Below are positions 13,746 through 23,208 of a DNA stretch of 33,454 nucleotides, piece after piece. The position numbers were made by a program, and so were the translations under genes. Below the pieces are notes generated by a model. It made no database searches. It had not been told where the DNA came from and was given only the letters and a program-made list of their open reading frames with translations. This DNA is from Alphaproteobacteria bacterium (GTDB lineage Bacteria; Pseudomonadota; Alphaproteobacteria; Micavibrionales; Micavibrionaceae): the NCBI GenBank assembly GCA_030426925.1, contig JAUHXT010000018.1, positions 1 through 33,454 of the forward strand, given 5' to 3'. Positions within the stretch are counted from its first letter, which is position 1. The number at the start of each line of letters is the position of its first letter.

Positions 13746-14573
13746 ATGGCACTGAAGAAATTTAAAGCAAGAACCCCGGGTACGCGTCAGCTGGTTATCA
13801 CTGACCGTAAAGACCTGTGGAAGGGCTCCCCTGAGAAGAGCCTGACTGAAGGTAAAAAGAAATCCGGTGGCCGTAACAACAAAGGCCGTGTGACAAACCG
13901 CAATATCGGTGGTGGTCACAAGCAGCGTTACCGCGTCATTGACTGGAAACGTAACAAGTTCGGCGTGGAAGGCACGGTTGAACGGATCGAATACGACCCG
14001 AACCGTTCCGCGTTTATCGCGCTGATCCAGTACTCAGACGGCGAAAAGGCTTATATCCTGGCCCCGCAACGCCTGCAGGCTGGTGACAAGGTTATTGCTG
14101 ATGAAAAAGCAGACGTAAAACCGGGCAATGCGATGCCGTTAAAATCCATGCCGGTTGGTACGATCATTTACAACGTGGAAATGAAGCCGGGTAAGGGCGG
14201 CCAGCTTTGCCGTTCCGCAGGAACTTACGCCCAGCTGGTTGGTCGTGATCAGGGCTACGCCCAGGTCAAACTGGCTTCCGGTGAGCTTCGTGTTGTCCGT
14301 CAGGAATGTATCGCCAGCGTTGGCGCCGTTTCTAACCCGGACCACATGAACACAAACATGGGTAAAGCCGGCCGCGCACGCTGGAAAGGGCAACGCCCGC
14401 ACGTTCGTGGTGTAGTTATGAACCCGGTCGATCACCCGCACGGTGGTGGTGAAGGCCGTACATCCGGTGGTCGTCACCCGGTGTCACCGACAGGTGTTCC
14501 GGCCAAGGGCTACAAAACACGTAAGAACAAAGCGACGGATAAATACATTATCCGCAGACGCAAGAAGAAGTAG
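13746..14573 (+). CDS. rplB: 50S ribosomal protein L2
   Basis: L2 helps subunit association and peptidyl-transferase function. The 275 residues match the family. [19 protein letters not shown] and the C-terminal [20 protein letters not shown] are intact, the latter with His230 and His232 next to the PTC-facing segment. The end is the usual basic RRRKKK. The ATG follows AAGGTAAGAGAAA. rpsS follows after 12 bp. Confidence 0.99.
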   Translation: MALKKFKARTPGTRQLVITDRKDLWKGSPEKSLTEGKKKSGGRNNKGRVTNRNIGGGHKQRYRVIDWKRNKFGVEGTVERIEYDPNRSAFIALIQYSDGEKAYILAPQRLQAGDKVIADEKADVKPGNAMPLKSMPVGTIIYNVEMKPGKGGQLCRSAGTYAQLVGRDQGYAQVKLASGELRVVRQECIASVGAVSNPDHMNTNMGKAGRARWKGQRPHVRGVVMNPVDHPHGGGEGRTSGGRHPVSPTGVPAKGYKTRKNKATDKYIIRRRKKK

Positions 14574-14585
14574 GAGCATTAGGAT

Positions 14586-14861
14586 ATGGCACGCAGTGTT
14601 TGGAAAGGACCGTTTGTTGATCGTCACGTTTTGAAAAAAACGGAAGATCACCGCGAAGGAAAAATCAAGGGAGTGATTAAGACATGGTCACGCCGTTCGA
14701 CGATTCTGCCGCAGATGGTTGGTATTACATATGGTGTCCACAACGGGAAAAAATTCATTCCTGTTTTGGTGTCAGACCAGATGATCGGTCACAAATTTGG
14801 CGAATTCGCCCCGACCCGCACATACAGCGGTCACGGCGCGGATAAGAAAGCCAAGAAGTAA
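14586..14861 (+). CDS. rpsS: 30S ribosomal protein S19
   Basis: S19 sits in the 30S head next to S13. The 91 residues are the family norm. Hallmarks are [26 protein letters not shown] and [20 protein letters not shown]. The ATG follows TAGGAGCATTAGGAT. No irregularities. Confidence 0.98.
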   Translation: MARSVWKGPFVDRHVLKKTEDHREGKIKGVIKTWSRRSTILPQMVGITYGVHNGKKFIPVLVSDQMIGHKFGEFAPTRTYSGHGADKKAKK

Positions 14862-14886
14862 GGTTTTAGTTTAAGGAACGAAAACA

Positions 14887-15414
14887 ATGGGACAGACAGC
14901 AAACGCAAGACGCGTAAAAGAAAATGAAGCGATGGCTATGGCGAAGTATGTTCGTACTTCTCCGTACAAGCTGAATCTGGTTGCGCAGATGATCCGCGGT
15001 AAAAAGGCGGACAAGGCTATGATCGACCTGGATTTCAGCAACAAGCGCATAGCGCAGGACGTAAAAAAGGTTCTGCAATCCGCTGTTGCGAACGCTGAAA
15101 ACAACCACGGCCTCGACGTAGACAAGCTTTACGTTGCCGAAGCCCACGTTGGTAAGTCCATTATGATGCGCCGTTTCCGTGCCCGTGCCCGTGGCCGTGC
15201 GTCCCGTATTGAAAAGCAATTTAGCCGCATCACGGTCATTGTCCGTGAGAAAGAAGCGGAAGTAAAGAAAGCTCCGGCAAAGCCGGAAAAAGCCGCCCCG
15301 AAAAAGGACACGGCAAAGAAAGCTGCTCCGAAAAAAGAGGAAGCCAAGAAAACAGAAGACAAAAAACCAGCTGCGAAAAAAGCTGAAAGCAAATCCAAGG
15401 AAGAGAAGGCATAG
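14887..15414 (+). CDS. rplV: 50S ribosomal protein L22 with Lys/Ala-rich C-terminal tail
   Basis: L22 contacts all 23S domains and lines the exit tunnel. Residues 1 to about 120 are the normal fold ([20 protein letters not shown]; the tunnel-loop end [16 protein letters not shown]). The remaining 55 residues are a low-complexity basic tail built of [12 protein letters not shown] and KPAAKK units, so the protein has 175 residues against about 110-128 normally. Similar tails occur on S17 (C-terminal) and L30 (N-terminal). rpsC begins 3 bp after the stop. Confidence 0.97.
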   Translation: MGQTANARRVKENEAMAMAKYVRTSPYKLNLVAQMIRGKKADKAMIDLDFSNKRIAQDVKKVLQSAVANAENNHGLDVDKLYVAEAHVGKSIMMRRFRARARGRASRIEKQFSRITVIVREKEAEVKKAPAKPEKAAPKKDTAKKAAPKKEEAKKTEDKKPAAKKAESKSKEEKA

Positions 15415-15417
15415 AGA

Positions 15418-16116
15418 ATGGGACAGAAAGTTAATCCAATTGGTATGCGCGTTGGTATCAACCGGACATGGGATTCCCGCTGGTTTGATGACAGGAACTA
15501 TGCTGACAAACTGATTCAGGATCTGGAACTGAAAAAATACATTTCAGAAAAACTGAAAGCAGCTGGTATTTCCAAGGTTATTATCGAACGTGCGGCCAAG
15601 AATACAAAAGTATCTGTCTACACGGCTCGTCCCGGTGTGATCATCGGCAAAAAAGGTGCTGACATTGAAAAACTGCGCGGCGAACTGTCCAAGCGTGCAG
15701 GAAGCGAAGTCGCCCTGAACATTATCGAAATCCGCAAGCCGGAAATTGATGCCCAGTTGGTTGCTGAGGGCGTATGCCAGCAGCTTGAACGCCGCGTGTC
15801 TTTCCGCCGTGCGATGAAGCGCGCTGTACAAAGCGCTCTGCGCCTTGGTGCACAGGGTATTCGTCTGAACGTGTCTGGCCGTCTTGGTGGCGCGGATATT
15901 GCTAGAACGGAATGGTACCGCGAAGGCCGTGTTCCGCTGCATACTCTGCGCGCTGACCTGGATTACGGTTTTGCCGAAGCTTTAACGACTTACGGGATCA
16001 TTGGCGTAAAAGTCTGGATCTACAAGGGCGACATTATGGCGCATGACCCGAATGCCCGTGATAAACGCCTGGCTGACGCTCAAGGCGGTGCACCGCGCGG
16101 AGCACAGGGCCAATAG
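15418..16116 (+). CDS. rpsC: 30S ribosomal protein S3
   Basis: S3 forms part of the mRNA entry site. It has 232 residues, starting [22 protein letters not shown]. The type II KH motif [14 protein letters not shown] lies around residues 76-90, and the C-terminal domain shows [19 protein letters not shown] and [17 protein letters not shown]. It ends in a short Gly/Gln tail. No anomalies. Confidence 0.98.
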   Translation: MGQKVNPIGMRVGINRTWDSRWFDDRNYADKLIQDLELKKYISEKLKAAGISKVIIERAAKNTKVSVYTARPGVIIGKKGADIEKLRGELSKRAGSEVALNIIEIRKPEIDAQLVAEGVCQQLERRVSFRRAMKRAVQSALRLGAQGIRLNVSGRLGGADIARTEWYREGRVPLHTLRADLDYGFAEALTTYGIIGVKVWIYKGDIMAHDPNARDKRLADAQGGAPRGAQGQ

Positions 16117-16125
16117 GGATTTTAA

Positions 16126-16154
16126 TTGAAATTTTTATGTAAAAACGGTATAAA
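16126..16154 (+). promoter_or_regulatory. promoter-like sequence just before rplP
   Basis: TTGAAA (16126-16131) and TATAAA (16149-16154) are 17 bp apart in the 41-bp AT-rich gap between rpsC and rplP. The -10 box ends only 3 bp before the rplP ATG, so a normal start point would fall inside the start codon region. It is either coincidence in AT-rich DNA or an internal promoter whose transcript uses a later start. Confidence 0.3.
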
Positions 16155-16157
16155 ACG

Positions 16158-16571
16158 ATGTTACAACCAAAGAAGACAAAATTTAGAAAAGCGCACAAAG
16201 GCCGTATCCATGGGAACGCTAAAGGTGGAACATCCCTGAGCTTCGGTTCCTGTGGACTGAAAGCCATGGCGCCGGACCGTATTACGGCCCGCCAGATCGA
16301 AGCAGCCCGCCGTGCGATAACACGCCACATCAAACGTCAGGGTAAAGTGTTTATCCGCGTTTTCCCGGACGTGCCGGTTTCCAAAAAGCCTTTGGAAGTT
16401 CGTCAGGGTAAAGGGAAAGGTTCAGTTGAATTTTGGGCTGCGCGCGTAAAACCTGGCCGTATCCTGTTTGAACTGGAAGGCGTGCCGCATGATCTGGCAC
16501 GTGAAGCCCTGGATTTGGCCGCGGCGAAATTGCCGATTGCAACAAAATTTATCACCCGTGTTGGTGAATAG
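16158..16571 (+). CDS. rplP: 50S ribosomal protein L16
   Basis: L16 organises the A-site tRNA region of the 50S subunit. The 137 residues begin [19 protein letters not shown], the invariant start, and include [13 protein letters not shown] and the loop [21 protein letters not shown]. The start is fixed by homology although no Shine-Dalgarno sequence precedes it (ACGGTATAAAACG), unlike nearly all neighbours. Confidence 0.98.
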   Translation: MLQPKKTKFRKAHKGRIHGNAKGGTSLSFGSCGLKAMAPDRITARQIEAARRAITRHIKRQGKVFIRVFPDVPVSKKPLEVRQGKGKGSVEFWAARVKPGRILFELEGVPHDLAREALDLAAAKLPIATKFITRVGE

Positions 16572-16583
16572 GAGATTGGGACG

Positions 16584-16799
16584 ATGAAAGCAGACGATTT
16601 AAAAGGCAAAAGCTTTGATGAACTGAACAAGATGCTGCTTGATCTGCGTAAGGAGCAGTTCAACCTGCGTTTTCAACAGTCAGGCGGTCAGCTTGAAAAA
16701 ACGGATCAGGTAATGAAGATCCGTCGTGACATCGCCCGTGTGAAGACATTTATGAACCAGAAACGCCGCGAGGACGAAGCGTCCCGCAGCGCCGCTTAA
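16584..16799 (+). CDS. rpmC: 50S ribosomal protein L29
   Basis: L29 is a small helical-hairpin protein near the tunnel exit. It has 71 residues. LKGKSFDELNKMLLDLRKEQFNLRFQQSGGQLEKT is the family signature (residues 6-40), ending in a basic helix. The ATG follows AGGAGATTGGGACG. It lies 12 bp after rplP and 15 bp before rpsQ. Confidence 0.96.
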   Translation: MKADDLKGKSFDELNKMLLDLRKEQFNLRFQQSGGQLEKTDQVMKIRRDIARVKTFMNQKRREDEASRSAA

Positions 16800-16814
16800 G
16801 AGGAGAGAAGAGAC

Positions 16815-17231
16815 ATGCCACGCCGCGTTTTGGAAGGTGTAGTAACAAGCGACAAAATGGACAAGACAGTGACTGTTCTTGTTGAGCGCCGCTTCATGCA
16901 CCCGGTTTACAAAAAATACGTGAAGCGCACGGATAAATACGCCGCGCATGACGAAAAGAATGCATACAAGCCTGGCGACAAGATCCAGATCATTGAGTGT
17001 GCGCCGATCTCCAAGCGTAAGCGCTGGACTGTTTTAGAAGGCGGCGAAGCTGCTGTTGCACCGGCCAAGAAAGAAGCAAAGGCCAAAGCGCCGGCCAAGA
17101 AGGAAGAGGCAAAGAAAGCCGCTCCGAAAAAAGCCGAAGCAAAAGAAGACAAAAAAGAAACGGCCAAGAAGCCGGCAGCCAAGAAAACAGCTGCGAAAAA
17201 GACAACAAAGAAAAAAGAGGATAAGGAATAA
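16815..17231 (+). CDS. rpsQ: 30S ribosomal protein S17 with Lys/Ala-rich C-terminal tail
   Basis: S17 is an OB-fold primary binder of 16S rRNA. The core ([42 protein letters not shown]) fills residues 1-76. The 62 residues after it are low complexity ([30 protein letters not shown]), giving 138 residues against about 80-90 in the family. The tail shares units with those of L22 and L30. The reading frame is clean with no frameshift. rplN starts 3 bp after the stop. Confidence 0.97.
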   Translation: MPRRVLEGVVTSDKMDKTVTVLVERRFMHPVYKKYVKRTDKYAAHDEKNAYKPGDKIQIIECAPISKRKRWTVLEGGEAAVAPAKKEAKAKAPAKKEEAKKAAPKKAEAKEDKKETAKKPAAKKTAAKKTTKKKEDKE

Positions 17232-17234
17232 GCC

Positions 17235-17603
17235 ATGATTCAGATGCAATCCAGCATGGATGTCGCTGACAACTCTGGTGCACGCCGCGTGGAGTGTATC
17301 AAGGTTCTGGGTGGATCCAAGCGCCGTACAGCAAATATCGGTGACGTGGTTGTTGTTTCTATCAAAGAAGCTATTCCGCGTGGCAAGGTTAAGAAAGGTG
17401 ATGTGCGTAAGGCCGTTATCGTGCGCTCACGTCATGGCCTGAAACGTGAAAGCGGTGAAAAAATCCGTTTTGACACAAACGCATGTGTTCTGATCAACAA
17501 CAACAGTGAGCCGATCGGTACACGTATTTTCGGGCCTGTGACACGTGAACTGCGTGGGAAAGGCTACATGAAGATTATCTCACTCGCTGGAGAGGTGCTG
17601 TAA
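17235..17603 (+). CDS. rplN: 50S ribosomal protein L14
   Basis: L14 lies at the subunit interface and is the target of RsfS. The 122 residues are exactly the common length. [19 protein letters not shown] and [19 protein letters not shown] are the family signatures. It starts 3 bp after rpsQ and its 3' end supplies the ribosome-binding site (GGAGAGG) of rplX. Confidence 0.98.
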   Translation: MIQMQSSMDVADNSGARRVECIKVLGGSKRRTANIGDVVVVSIKEAIPRGKVKKGDVRKAVIVRSRHGLKRESGEKIRFDTNACVLINNNSEPIGTRIFGPVTRELRGKGYMKIISLAGEVL

Positions 17604-17604
17604 A

Positions 17605-17928
17605 ATGACACAGGCGAAGATGAAAATTAAAAAGGGCGACAAGGTCGTCGTGATTGCCGGAAAAGACAAGGGCAAGTCAGGTGAAGTGCTGAAAGCTCTG
17701 CCGACGAAGTCCCGCGTGATTGTTCAGGGCGTGAATGTTGTGAAAAAACACAACCGTCCGACACAATTCAGCGCAGGCGGCATCGAGGAAAAGGAATTGT
17801 CCATCCATGTGTCCAACGTGGCCTTGGCTGACCCGAAAACGGACAAGCCGACACGCGTAGGGTACAAGGAGCTGAAAGGCGGAAAAAAAGTACGTGTCGC
17901 CAAAAAGTCCGGCGAAACGATTGAATAA
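17605..17928 (+). CDS. rplX: 50S ribosomal protein L24
   Basis: L24 is an assembly initiator bound near the tunnel exit. It has 107 residues with a KOW motif at the start ([23 protein letters not shown]) followed by [15 protein letters not shown]. It starts one base after the rplN stop, so translation is probably coupled. Confidence 0.97.
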   Translation: MTQAKMKIKKGDKVVVIAGKDKGKSGEVLKALPTKSRVIVQGVNVVKKHNRPTQFSAGGIEEKELSIHVSNVALADPKTDKPTRVGYKELKGGKKVRVAKKSGETIE

Positions 17929-17940
17929 CGGAGAAGTGAA

Positions 17941-18483
17941 ATGCAACCGCGTTTTAAAGAAAGATACGAAAACGAACTCATCCCGGCGATGAAGGAAAAG
18001 TACGGTTATAAAAATGACCTGCAGATCCCGAAACTGGAAAAGATCGTAATCAACATGGGTGTTGGTGATGCAACACAGGACCGTAAGGCTGCCGAAAACG
18101 CCGCCAACGACCTGATGCTGATTACAGGTCAGAAGCCTGTGATTACACACGCCAAGAAATCCAACGCGTCCTTCAAGGTACGTGAAGGCATGGCAATGGG
18201 CTGCAAGGTCACACTGCGCCGTGAACGTATGTACGAATTCCTGGACCGCCTGGTAACAATTGCGTTGCCGCGTGTGCGTGACTTCCGTGGCATCAATGGC
18301 AAAAGCTTTGATGGCCGTGGCAACTACGCATTCGGTCTGAGCGAACAAATTGTGTTCCCGGAAATTGAGTACGACAAAGTCGACAAGATCCGGGGTATGG
18401 ACATCATTATCTGCACGACTGCGGCAAATGATGAAGAAGCAAAAGAATTACTGCGCGGCTTTGAACTGCCGTTTCGGAATTAA
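17941..18483 (+). CDS. rplE: 50S ribosomal protein L5
   Basis: L5 binds 5S rRNA and contacts the P-site tRNA. The 180 residues are normal. [38 protein letters not shown] and the end [20 protein letters not shown] identify the family. The ATG follows GGAGAAGTGAA. Confidence 0.98.
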   Translation: MQPRFKERYENELIPAMKEKYGYKNDLQIPKLEKIVINMGVGDATQDRKAAENAANDLMLITGQKPVITHAKKSNASFKVREGMAMGCKVTLRRERMYEFLDRLVTIALPRVRDFRGINGKSFDGRGNYAFGLSEQIVFPEIEYDKVDKIRGMDIIICTTAANDEEAKELLRGFELPFRN

Positions 18484-18500
18484 AGGAGCTAGAGAATAAC

Positions 18501-18806
18501 ATGGCTAAGAAATGTTCAGTGGAAAGAAACGAGAAGCGCCGCAAGCTGGCCAAAAGCCTTGGCAACAAGCGTGAAGCGTTAAAGGCCGTTATCAAGAACA
18601 AGGAAACAAGCATGGAAGAGCGTTTTGCCGCTGTTCTGGCTTTGGCGGAACTGCCGCGGAACTCTGCAAAGAACCGCATTCGCAACCGCTGCGCATTGAC
18701 AGGTCGCCCACGCGCGCATTACCGGAAATTCCGGATTTCACGTGTGGCGTTAAGAGAATTGGCATCCCGTGGCGAATTGCCCGGTGTAACGAAATCAAGT
18801 TGGTAA
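18501..18806 (+). CDS. rpsN: 30S ribosomal protein S14 (zinc-free form)
   Basis: S14 is part of the 30S head. The 101 residues are the long form that lacks the CxxC zinc motifs of the 61-residue type. [18 protein letters not shown] and [19 protein letters not shown] identify it. It follows rplE by 17 bp. Confidence 0.98.
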   Translation: MAKKCSVERNEKRRKLAKSLGNKREALKAVIKNKETSMEERFAAVLALAELPRNSAKNRIRNRCALTGRPRAHYRKFRISRVALRELASRGELPGVTKSSW

Positions 18807-18821
18807 GAGGAGCGATATAAG

Positions 18822-19220
18822 ATGAGCATGAGCGACCCTCTGGGTGATATGTTGACACGCATTCGTAATGGTCAGGGCGCACGCAAGGCGGTTATTCCTT
18901 GCCCGTGGTCCAAGCTGCGCGAAAACGTGTGCAAGGTATTGCAGGATGAAGGCTACATCCGCGGCTACAAAGTCGTCGATGGCGAAAACAACAAAAGAGA
19001 AATGAGTATTGAACTGAAATACGAATCCGGCCAGCCGGTGATCCGCGAACTGAAACGCGTATCCAAGCCAGGTCGTCGTGTTTATCAAAAAGTGACAGAG
19101 TTCCAGCCGTTCTACAACGGTCTTGGCGTGGCTGTCGTGTCTACACCGCATGGTGTTATGGCCGACCACCGCGCGAGATCAGAGAATGTCGGCGGCGAAG
19201 TTCTTTGTCAGGTGTTTTAA
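18822..19220 (+). CDS. rpsH: 30S ribosomal protein S8
   Basis: S8 binds the central 16S domain and in E. coli represses the spc operon. It has 132 residues ([19 protein letters not shown] at the start; [26 protein letters not shown] at the end). The first ATG (18822) is preferred over the ATG two codons on because AGGAG lies 9 bp before it. Confidence 0.98.
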   Translation: MSMSDPLGDMLTRIRNGQGARKAVIPCPWSKLRENVCKVLQDEGYIRGYKVVDGENNKREMSIELKYESGQPVIRELKRVSKPGRRVYQKVTEFQPFYNGLGVAVVSTPHGVMADHRARSENVGGEVLCQVF

Positions 19221-19235
19221 TTAAGGAAGAGAACA

Positions 19236-19769
19236 ATGTCTCGTATTGGTAAAAACCCGGTTGCAGTTCCTGACGGTGTCACGGTTGACATCAATGGTCA
19301 GGACATCAAGGTCAAAGGTTCTAAAGGCGAACTGGCGATTATCGTGCATGATGAAGTTGCCGTCACAAAGGATGACGACGGAATCAAATTCGCGCCGAAA
19401 TCAAAAAGCCGCCTGGCAAAAACTTTGTACCCGACCACCCGTACGCTGGTGAACAACATGGTTGTCGGCGTAACGGAAGGTTACAAGAAAGAACTGGAAA
19501 TCCACGGGGTTGGTCTGCGTGCAAACATGCAGGGCAACACGCTGGTGATGCAGCTTGGTTACAGCCACGAGGTACGTTTCGATATACCGCAAGGCGTAAC
19601 GGTTGCCGTTGAAAACCAGACGGAGATTGCCGTTGAAGGCATCGACAAGCAACTGGTTGGTGAAACAGCCGCTAAAATCCGCGACTTTAAGCGTCCTGAG
19701 CCATACAAAGGCAAAGGTATCCGCTATAAAGGCGAATATATCCTGAAGAAGGAAGGCAAGAAGAAATAG
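19236..19769 (+). CDS. rplF: 50S ribosomal protein L6
   Basis: L6 sits near the sarcin-ricin loop and the factor-binding site. The 177 residues form two repeats of one fold. [14 protein letters not shown] and the signature [24 protein letters not shown] are clear. The ATG follows AAGGAAGAGAACA. Confidence 0.98.
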   Translation: MSRIGKNPVAVPDGVTVDINGQDIKVKGSKGELAIIVHDEVAVTKDDDGIKFAPKSKSRLAKTLYPTTRTLVNNMVVGVTEGYKKELEIHGVGLRANMQGNTLVMQLGYSHEVRFDIPQGVTVAVENQTEIAVEGIDKQLVGETAAKIRDFKRPEPYKGKGIRYKGEYILKKEGKKK

Positions 19770-19779
19770 GAATCGGGCC

Positions 19780-20160
19780 ATGAGCAAGAAAAGATTAACA
19801 CCAGTACAAAGACGTAAATTCGGAAACCGCGCAAAACTGCGTCAGGTGAACATCGAGCGCAATGCCGTTCGTGAAGTTCGCCCGCGTTTGAGCGTACACC
19901 GCACAAACAAGGAAATTTACGCGCAAGTGATTGATGATATTAAGGGCGTAACACTGGCGGCCGCTTCTACCCTGGACAAAGACCTGGGTATCAAGAACGG
20001 CGGAAACGCGGATGCAGCTTCCAAGGTTGGTAAACTGGTAGCAGAGCGTGCGAAAAAAGCCGGTGTTGAAAAAGTACAATTTGATCGCGGAAGCTTCCTG
20101 TACCATGGCCGTATTAAGGCTCTGGCCGATGGCGCCCGCGAAGGTGGATTACAGTTTTAG
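19780..20160 (+). CDS. rplR: 50S ribosomal protein L18
   Basis: L18 carries 5S rRNA into the central protuberance. It has 126 residues with a basic N-terminus ([21 protein letters not shown]) and the core [20 protein letters not shown] ending [21 protein letters not shown]. It lies 10 bp after rplF. Confidence 0.98.
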   Translation: MSKKRLTPVQRRKFGNRAKLRQVNIERNAVREVRPRLSVHRTNKEIYAQVIDDIKGVTLAAASTLDKDLGIKNGGNADAASKVGKLVAERAKKAGVEKVQFDRGSFLYHGRIKALADGAREGGLQF

Positions 20161-20172
20161 GAGATTTTGAAA

Positions 20173-20760
20173 ATGGCGAAACCACAAGAACAGAATAGAG
20201 ACCGCACGCGCGAAAGCGACGAGCCGGAACTGCATGAAAAGCTTGTTGCCGTTAACCGTGTCGCCAAGGTGGTGAAAGGTGGACGTCGCTTCGGTTTTGC
20301 AGCGCTGGTTGTTGTCGGTGACGGCCGTGGCCGCGTTGGGACTGGCCATGGTAAAGCCAAGGAAGTGCCGGAAGCAATCCGTAAGGCAACGGATCAGGCC
20401 AAACGCCAGATGATCCGCGTACCTTTGCGTGAAGGCCGCACACTGCACCACGATGTGAAGGGTGTATATGGCGCTGGTAAAGTGTCCTTGCGTTCCGCTC
20501 CAAAAGGTACCGGTGTTATTGCCGGTGGTCCGATGCGTGCGATTTTCGACTGTCTTGGTGTTCAGGACGTTGTGGCGAAATCTATTGGCACATCAAACCC
20601 ATACAACATGGTCAACGCAACATTCGAAGCGCTGAAAAACATGCAAAGCCCGCGTCAGGTTGCATCCCGCCGTGGCAAGAAAGTATCTGATATCGTATCG
20701 AACCGTGAATCGGCACACTCTACGGTTTCTGAAGATGAAACAGCCGCAGCTGAGGAGTAA
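20173..20760 (+). CDS. rpsE: 30S ribosomal protein S5
   Basis: S5 contributes to decoding fidelity and mRNA helicase activity. The ATG at 20173 has AGGAG 9 bp upstream; an in-frame TTG two codons earlier is ignored. It has 195 residues. The double-stranded RNA-binding domain ([22 protein letters not shown]) and the S5 C-terminal fold ([24 protein letters not shown]) are complete. The last 30 residues are a polar extension ending in an acidic run. Confidence 0.97.
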   Translation: MAKPQEQNRDRTRESDEPELHEKLVAVNRVAKVVKGGRRFGFAALVVVGDGRGRVGTGHGKAKEVPEAIRKATDQAKRQMIRVPLREGRTLHHDVKGVYGAGKVSLRSAPKGTGVIAGGPMRAIFDCLGVQDVVAKSIGTSNPYNMVNATFEALKNMQSPRQVASRRGKKVSDIVSNRESAHSTVSEDETAAAEE

Positions 20761-20765
20761 GAACT

Positions 20766-21119
20766 ATGGCTGAAGAGAAAAAGACAACGACAAAGAAGGC
20801 ACCGGCCAAGAAAGCAGCAGCAAAAAAGCCTGCCGCTGAGAAAAAGGCCGCTCCTAAAAAGGAAGCTGCTGAAGCAAAAGCACCTGTCGCTGAGAAAAAA
20901 GCTCCGGCGAAAAAGGCTGCTGCCAAGAAGCCGTCCGGTAAAACAATTACCGTGACACAAGTGGCATCTCCGATCGGCCGCAAGCAATACCAGCGCGCGA
21001 CATTGATCGGTCTGGGGCTGAACAAGATTGGCCGGACAAAAGAACTGGAAGACACGCCGGCAGTACGCGGCATGATCCGTGCGGTTCATCACCTGGTGAA
21101 AATTGACGAAGCCGCGTAA
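20766..21119 (+). CDS. rpmD: 50S ribosomal protein L30 with Lys/Ala-rich N-terminal extension
   Basis: L30 is normally about 60 residues. Here the L30 fold is residues 58-117 ([36 protein letters not shown]). It is preceded by 57 low-complexity residues made of [13 protein letters not shown]-type units. The start is fixed by GAGGAG 7 bp before the ATG and by the absence of a better internal start. The extension resembles the tails on L22 and S17 but is at the opposite end of the protein. rplO follows 25 bp on. Confidence 0.96.
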   Translation: MAEEKKTTTKKAPAKKAAAKKPAAEKKAAPKKEAAEAKAPVAEKKAPAKKAAAKKPSGKTITVTQVASPIGRKQYQRATLIGLGLNKIGRTKELEDTPAVRGMIRAVHHLVKIDEAA

Positions 21120-21144
21120 TTAAAGGTTTTAAGAGGATAAAGCG

Positions 21145-21681
21145 ATGAAACTCAACGAAATACAGCCAAATGAAGGCGCAGTGAAAGAACGCACCCGTAA
21201 AGGCCGCGGCATCGGTTCCGGCAAGGGCAAAACATGCGGCGTTGGCGTAAAAGGCCAAAAGTCCCGCCGTGGTGTTGCGATCAAGGGTTTCGAAGGCGGT
21301 CAAATGCCTTTGTACATGCGTCTGCCGAAGCGCGGTTTCAACAATATCTTCGCAAGAAAATTTGCTGAACTGACAACGGGCAAGCTGCAGGCCGCGATTG
21401 ACAAAAAACTGATCGATGCCAAAGGCGCGCTGGACGAAGACGCTTTGGTAAAAGCAGGCGTGGTTAGCAGCAAAAAAGACGGCATCAAGCTGCTGAACAA
21501 AGGCGAACTGAAAGCCAAGGTTGAGCTGAAAATTTCTGCGGCAACCGGTCCGGCAACAGAAGCCGTTTCCAAAGCTGGCGGCAAAATCGACATTATCGAA
21601 GTCAAGCCGAAGCCGGAAGGCAAACTGCCGAAAAAAGAAGGCAAAAAAACAGACAGAAAAGCTAAAAAAGCCAAGAAGTAA
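21145..21681 (+). CDS. rplO: 50S ribosomal protein L15
   Basis: L15 is a late-assembly protein of the 50S subunit. The N-terminal extended basic region KGRGIGSGKGKTCGVGVKGQ and the block FEGGQMPLYMRLPKRGFNN are the family signature. It has 178 residues against 144-160 usually; the surplus is a basic C-terminal tail (KLPKKEGKKTDRKAKKAKK). Last gene before the terminator at 21706. Confidence 0.97.
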   Translation: MKLNEIQPNEGAVKERTRKGRGIGSGKGKTCGVGVKGQKSRRGVAIKGFEGGQMPLYMRLPKRGFNNIFARKFAELTTGKLQAAIDKKLIDAKGALDEDALVKAGVVSSKKDGIKLLNKGELKAKVELKISAATGPATEAVSKAGGKIDIIEVKPKPEGKLPKKEGKKTDRKAKKAKK

Positions 21682-21705
21682 GCTTTTGTTTTAAATCATC
21701 AAAAC

Positions 21706-21733
21706 AGCCTGGCGCTCGTGTCAGGCTTTTTGT
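21706..21733 (+). terminator. intrinsic terminator between rplO and secY
   Basis: AGCCTG (21706-21711) pairs with CAGGCT (21722-21727) around a 10-nt loop, followed by a T-rich tract (TTTTTGTTT). This ends or attenuates the long rpsL-rplO transcript; in E. coli secY directly continues the spc operon. Confidence 0.75.
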
Positions 21734-21817
21734 TTATGGGATTTATGCATTGTATGACTTGCCAGAGCGGCTGGTTTTTTCTACATCTAATAGACTCATT
21801 TATAAGGAATTTTTCAT
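21734..21817 (+). promoter_or_regulatory. secY upstream region, probable promoter
   Basis: An AT-rich 84-bp stretch follows the terminator and leads into ATAAGGAATTTTTCAT before the secY ATG. TTGCCA at 21759-21764 could be a -35 box, but the matching -10 is weak (TACATC at 17 bp, TCTAAT further on). A promoter is expected here because of the terminator; the exact boxes are uncertain. Confidence 0.3.
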
Positions 21818-23185
21818 ATGGTATCTGCTGTTGAACAGCTTGCGAAAAACGCGAATTGGGGTGCGCTGGCAAAGGCCACGGAACTGAAGCAACGGATTAT
21901 GTTCGTCCTCGGCGCATTGATTGTATACCGCATAGGGACATATATCCCTGTTCCGGGCATCGATCCGCACATCTGGGGGGAGATTTACTCACAAAAGGGC
22001 GGCGGTATCCTCGATATGTTCAACATGTTCTCCGGCGGCGCGCTACAGCGTATGACCATTTTCGCCCTGAACATCATGCCGTATATCTCGGCCTCTATTA
22101 TTATGCAACTGGCAACAGCGATGTCGCCGGATCTGGAAGCCCTGAAAAAAGAAGGGCAGCACGGCCGCACAAAAATCAACCAGTACACGCGTTATTTGAC
22201 CGTATTTCTGGCATCCATTCAGGCATATGGTCTGGCCGTCGGTCTGGAAGGCATGCAGGGCTCAACCGGTCCGGCTGTCATTGATCCGGGCCTGTTCTTC
22301 CGTTTAAGCACGGTCATCACAATCGTTGGCGGTACAATTTTCCTGATGTGGCTAGGCGAACAGATTACACAGCGCGGGATCGGGAACGGTATTTCCCTGA
22401 TTATCTTCGCCGGTATTGTGGCCGAACTGCCGCGTGCGTTTGGTTCATTGCTGGAACTGGGGCGTCAGGGGCAATTCAATGCGCTGGAAATGATCGCCCT
22501 GCTGGCGCTGGTTGCCGGCGTGATTGCCTTCATCGTATATGTTGAACGCGCACAGCGCCGCGTAACGGTTCAATACCCTAAACGGCAAATGGCCGGGGGC
22601 CGGATGATGAGCGGCGGCGAACAAAACCACCTGCCGTTGAAACTGAACACATCTGGCGTTATTCCGCCGATTTTTGCATCATCCCTGCTGTTCCTGCCAT
22701 TGACCATCGCGAACTTCACTAATGCGGAAGGTGGCGGTATGTTGTCGGAAGTCGCGGACTTCCTGTCCCGCTATCTTGCGCATGGCCAGCCTGCTTACAT
22801 GCTGCTGTTCGGTGGTTTGATTATCTTCTTTGCGTTCTTTTACACTGCGATCGTATTCAATCCGCAGGAAAATGCAGACATGCTGCGTAAATATGGCGGT
22901 TTCATTCCCGGCATTCGCCCCGGTAACAACACGGCTGAATACCTGGATTTCGTTTTAACACGCATCACGGCGCTTGGTGCCCTGTACCTCGTGTTTATCT
23001 GTTTGCTGCCGGAATTCCTGATTTCCCATTATTCCATTCCGTTTTACTTTGGTGGAACGAGTTTGCTGATCGTGGTGAGCGTCACAATGGATACCGTCGC
23101 GCAGGTGCATTCGCACATGATCGCCCATCAATATGAAGGGTTGATCAAAAAGACAAAACTGCGTGGCACGCGTGGCCGCCGCTAA
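21818..23185 (+). CDS. secY: preprotein translocase subunit SecY
   Basis: SecY forms the protein-conducting channel of the inner membrane. The 455 residues carry ten expected transmembrane helices. The first (RIMFVLGALIVYRIGTYIPVPGID) is followed by the plug region, and later come the signatures ISASIIMQLATAMSP, ITQRGIGNGISLIIFAGI and the cytoplasmic loop motif YPKRQMAGGRMMSGG. The C-terminus ends KTKLRGTRGRR. The ATG follows AAGGAATTTTTCAT. adk begins 23 bp later, so the two are likely co-transcribed. Confidence 0.99.
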   Translation: MVSAVEQLAKNANWGALAKATELKQRIMFVLGALIVYRIGTYIPVPGIDPHIWGEIYSQKGGGILDMFNMFSGGALQRMTIFALNIMPYISASIIMQLATAMSPDLEALKKEGQHGRTKINQYTRYLTVFLASIQAYGLAVGLEGMQGSTGPAVIDPGLFFRLSTVITIVGGTIFLMWLGEQITQRGIGNGISLIIFAGIVAELPRAFGSLLELGRQGQFNALEMIALLALVAGVIAFIVYVERAQRRVTVQYPKRQMAGGRMMSGGEQNHLPLKLNTSGVIPPIFASSLLFLPLTIANFTNAEGGGMLSEVADFLSRYLAHGQPAYMLLFGGLIIFFAFFYTAIVFNPQENADMLRKYGGFIPGIRPGNNTAEYLDFVLTRITALGALYLVFICLLPEFLISHYSIPFYFGGTSLLIVVSVTMDTVAQVHSHMIAHQYEGLIKKTKLRGTRGRR

Positions 23186-23208
23186 CACATAATCATAAGG
23201 AACTGACC

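Noticed and set aside
13706-13765. 19-codon ORF between rplW and rplB ([15 protein letters not shown])
   Set aside because: Too short, overlaps the rplB start out of frame and has no family; probably chance.
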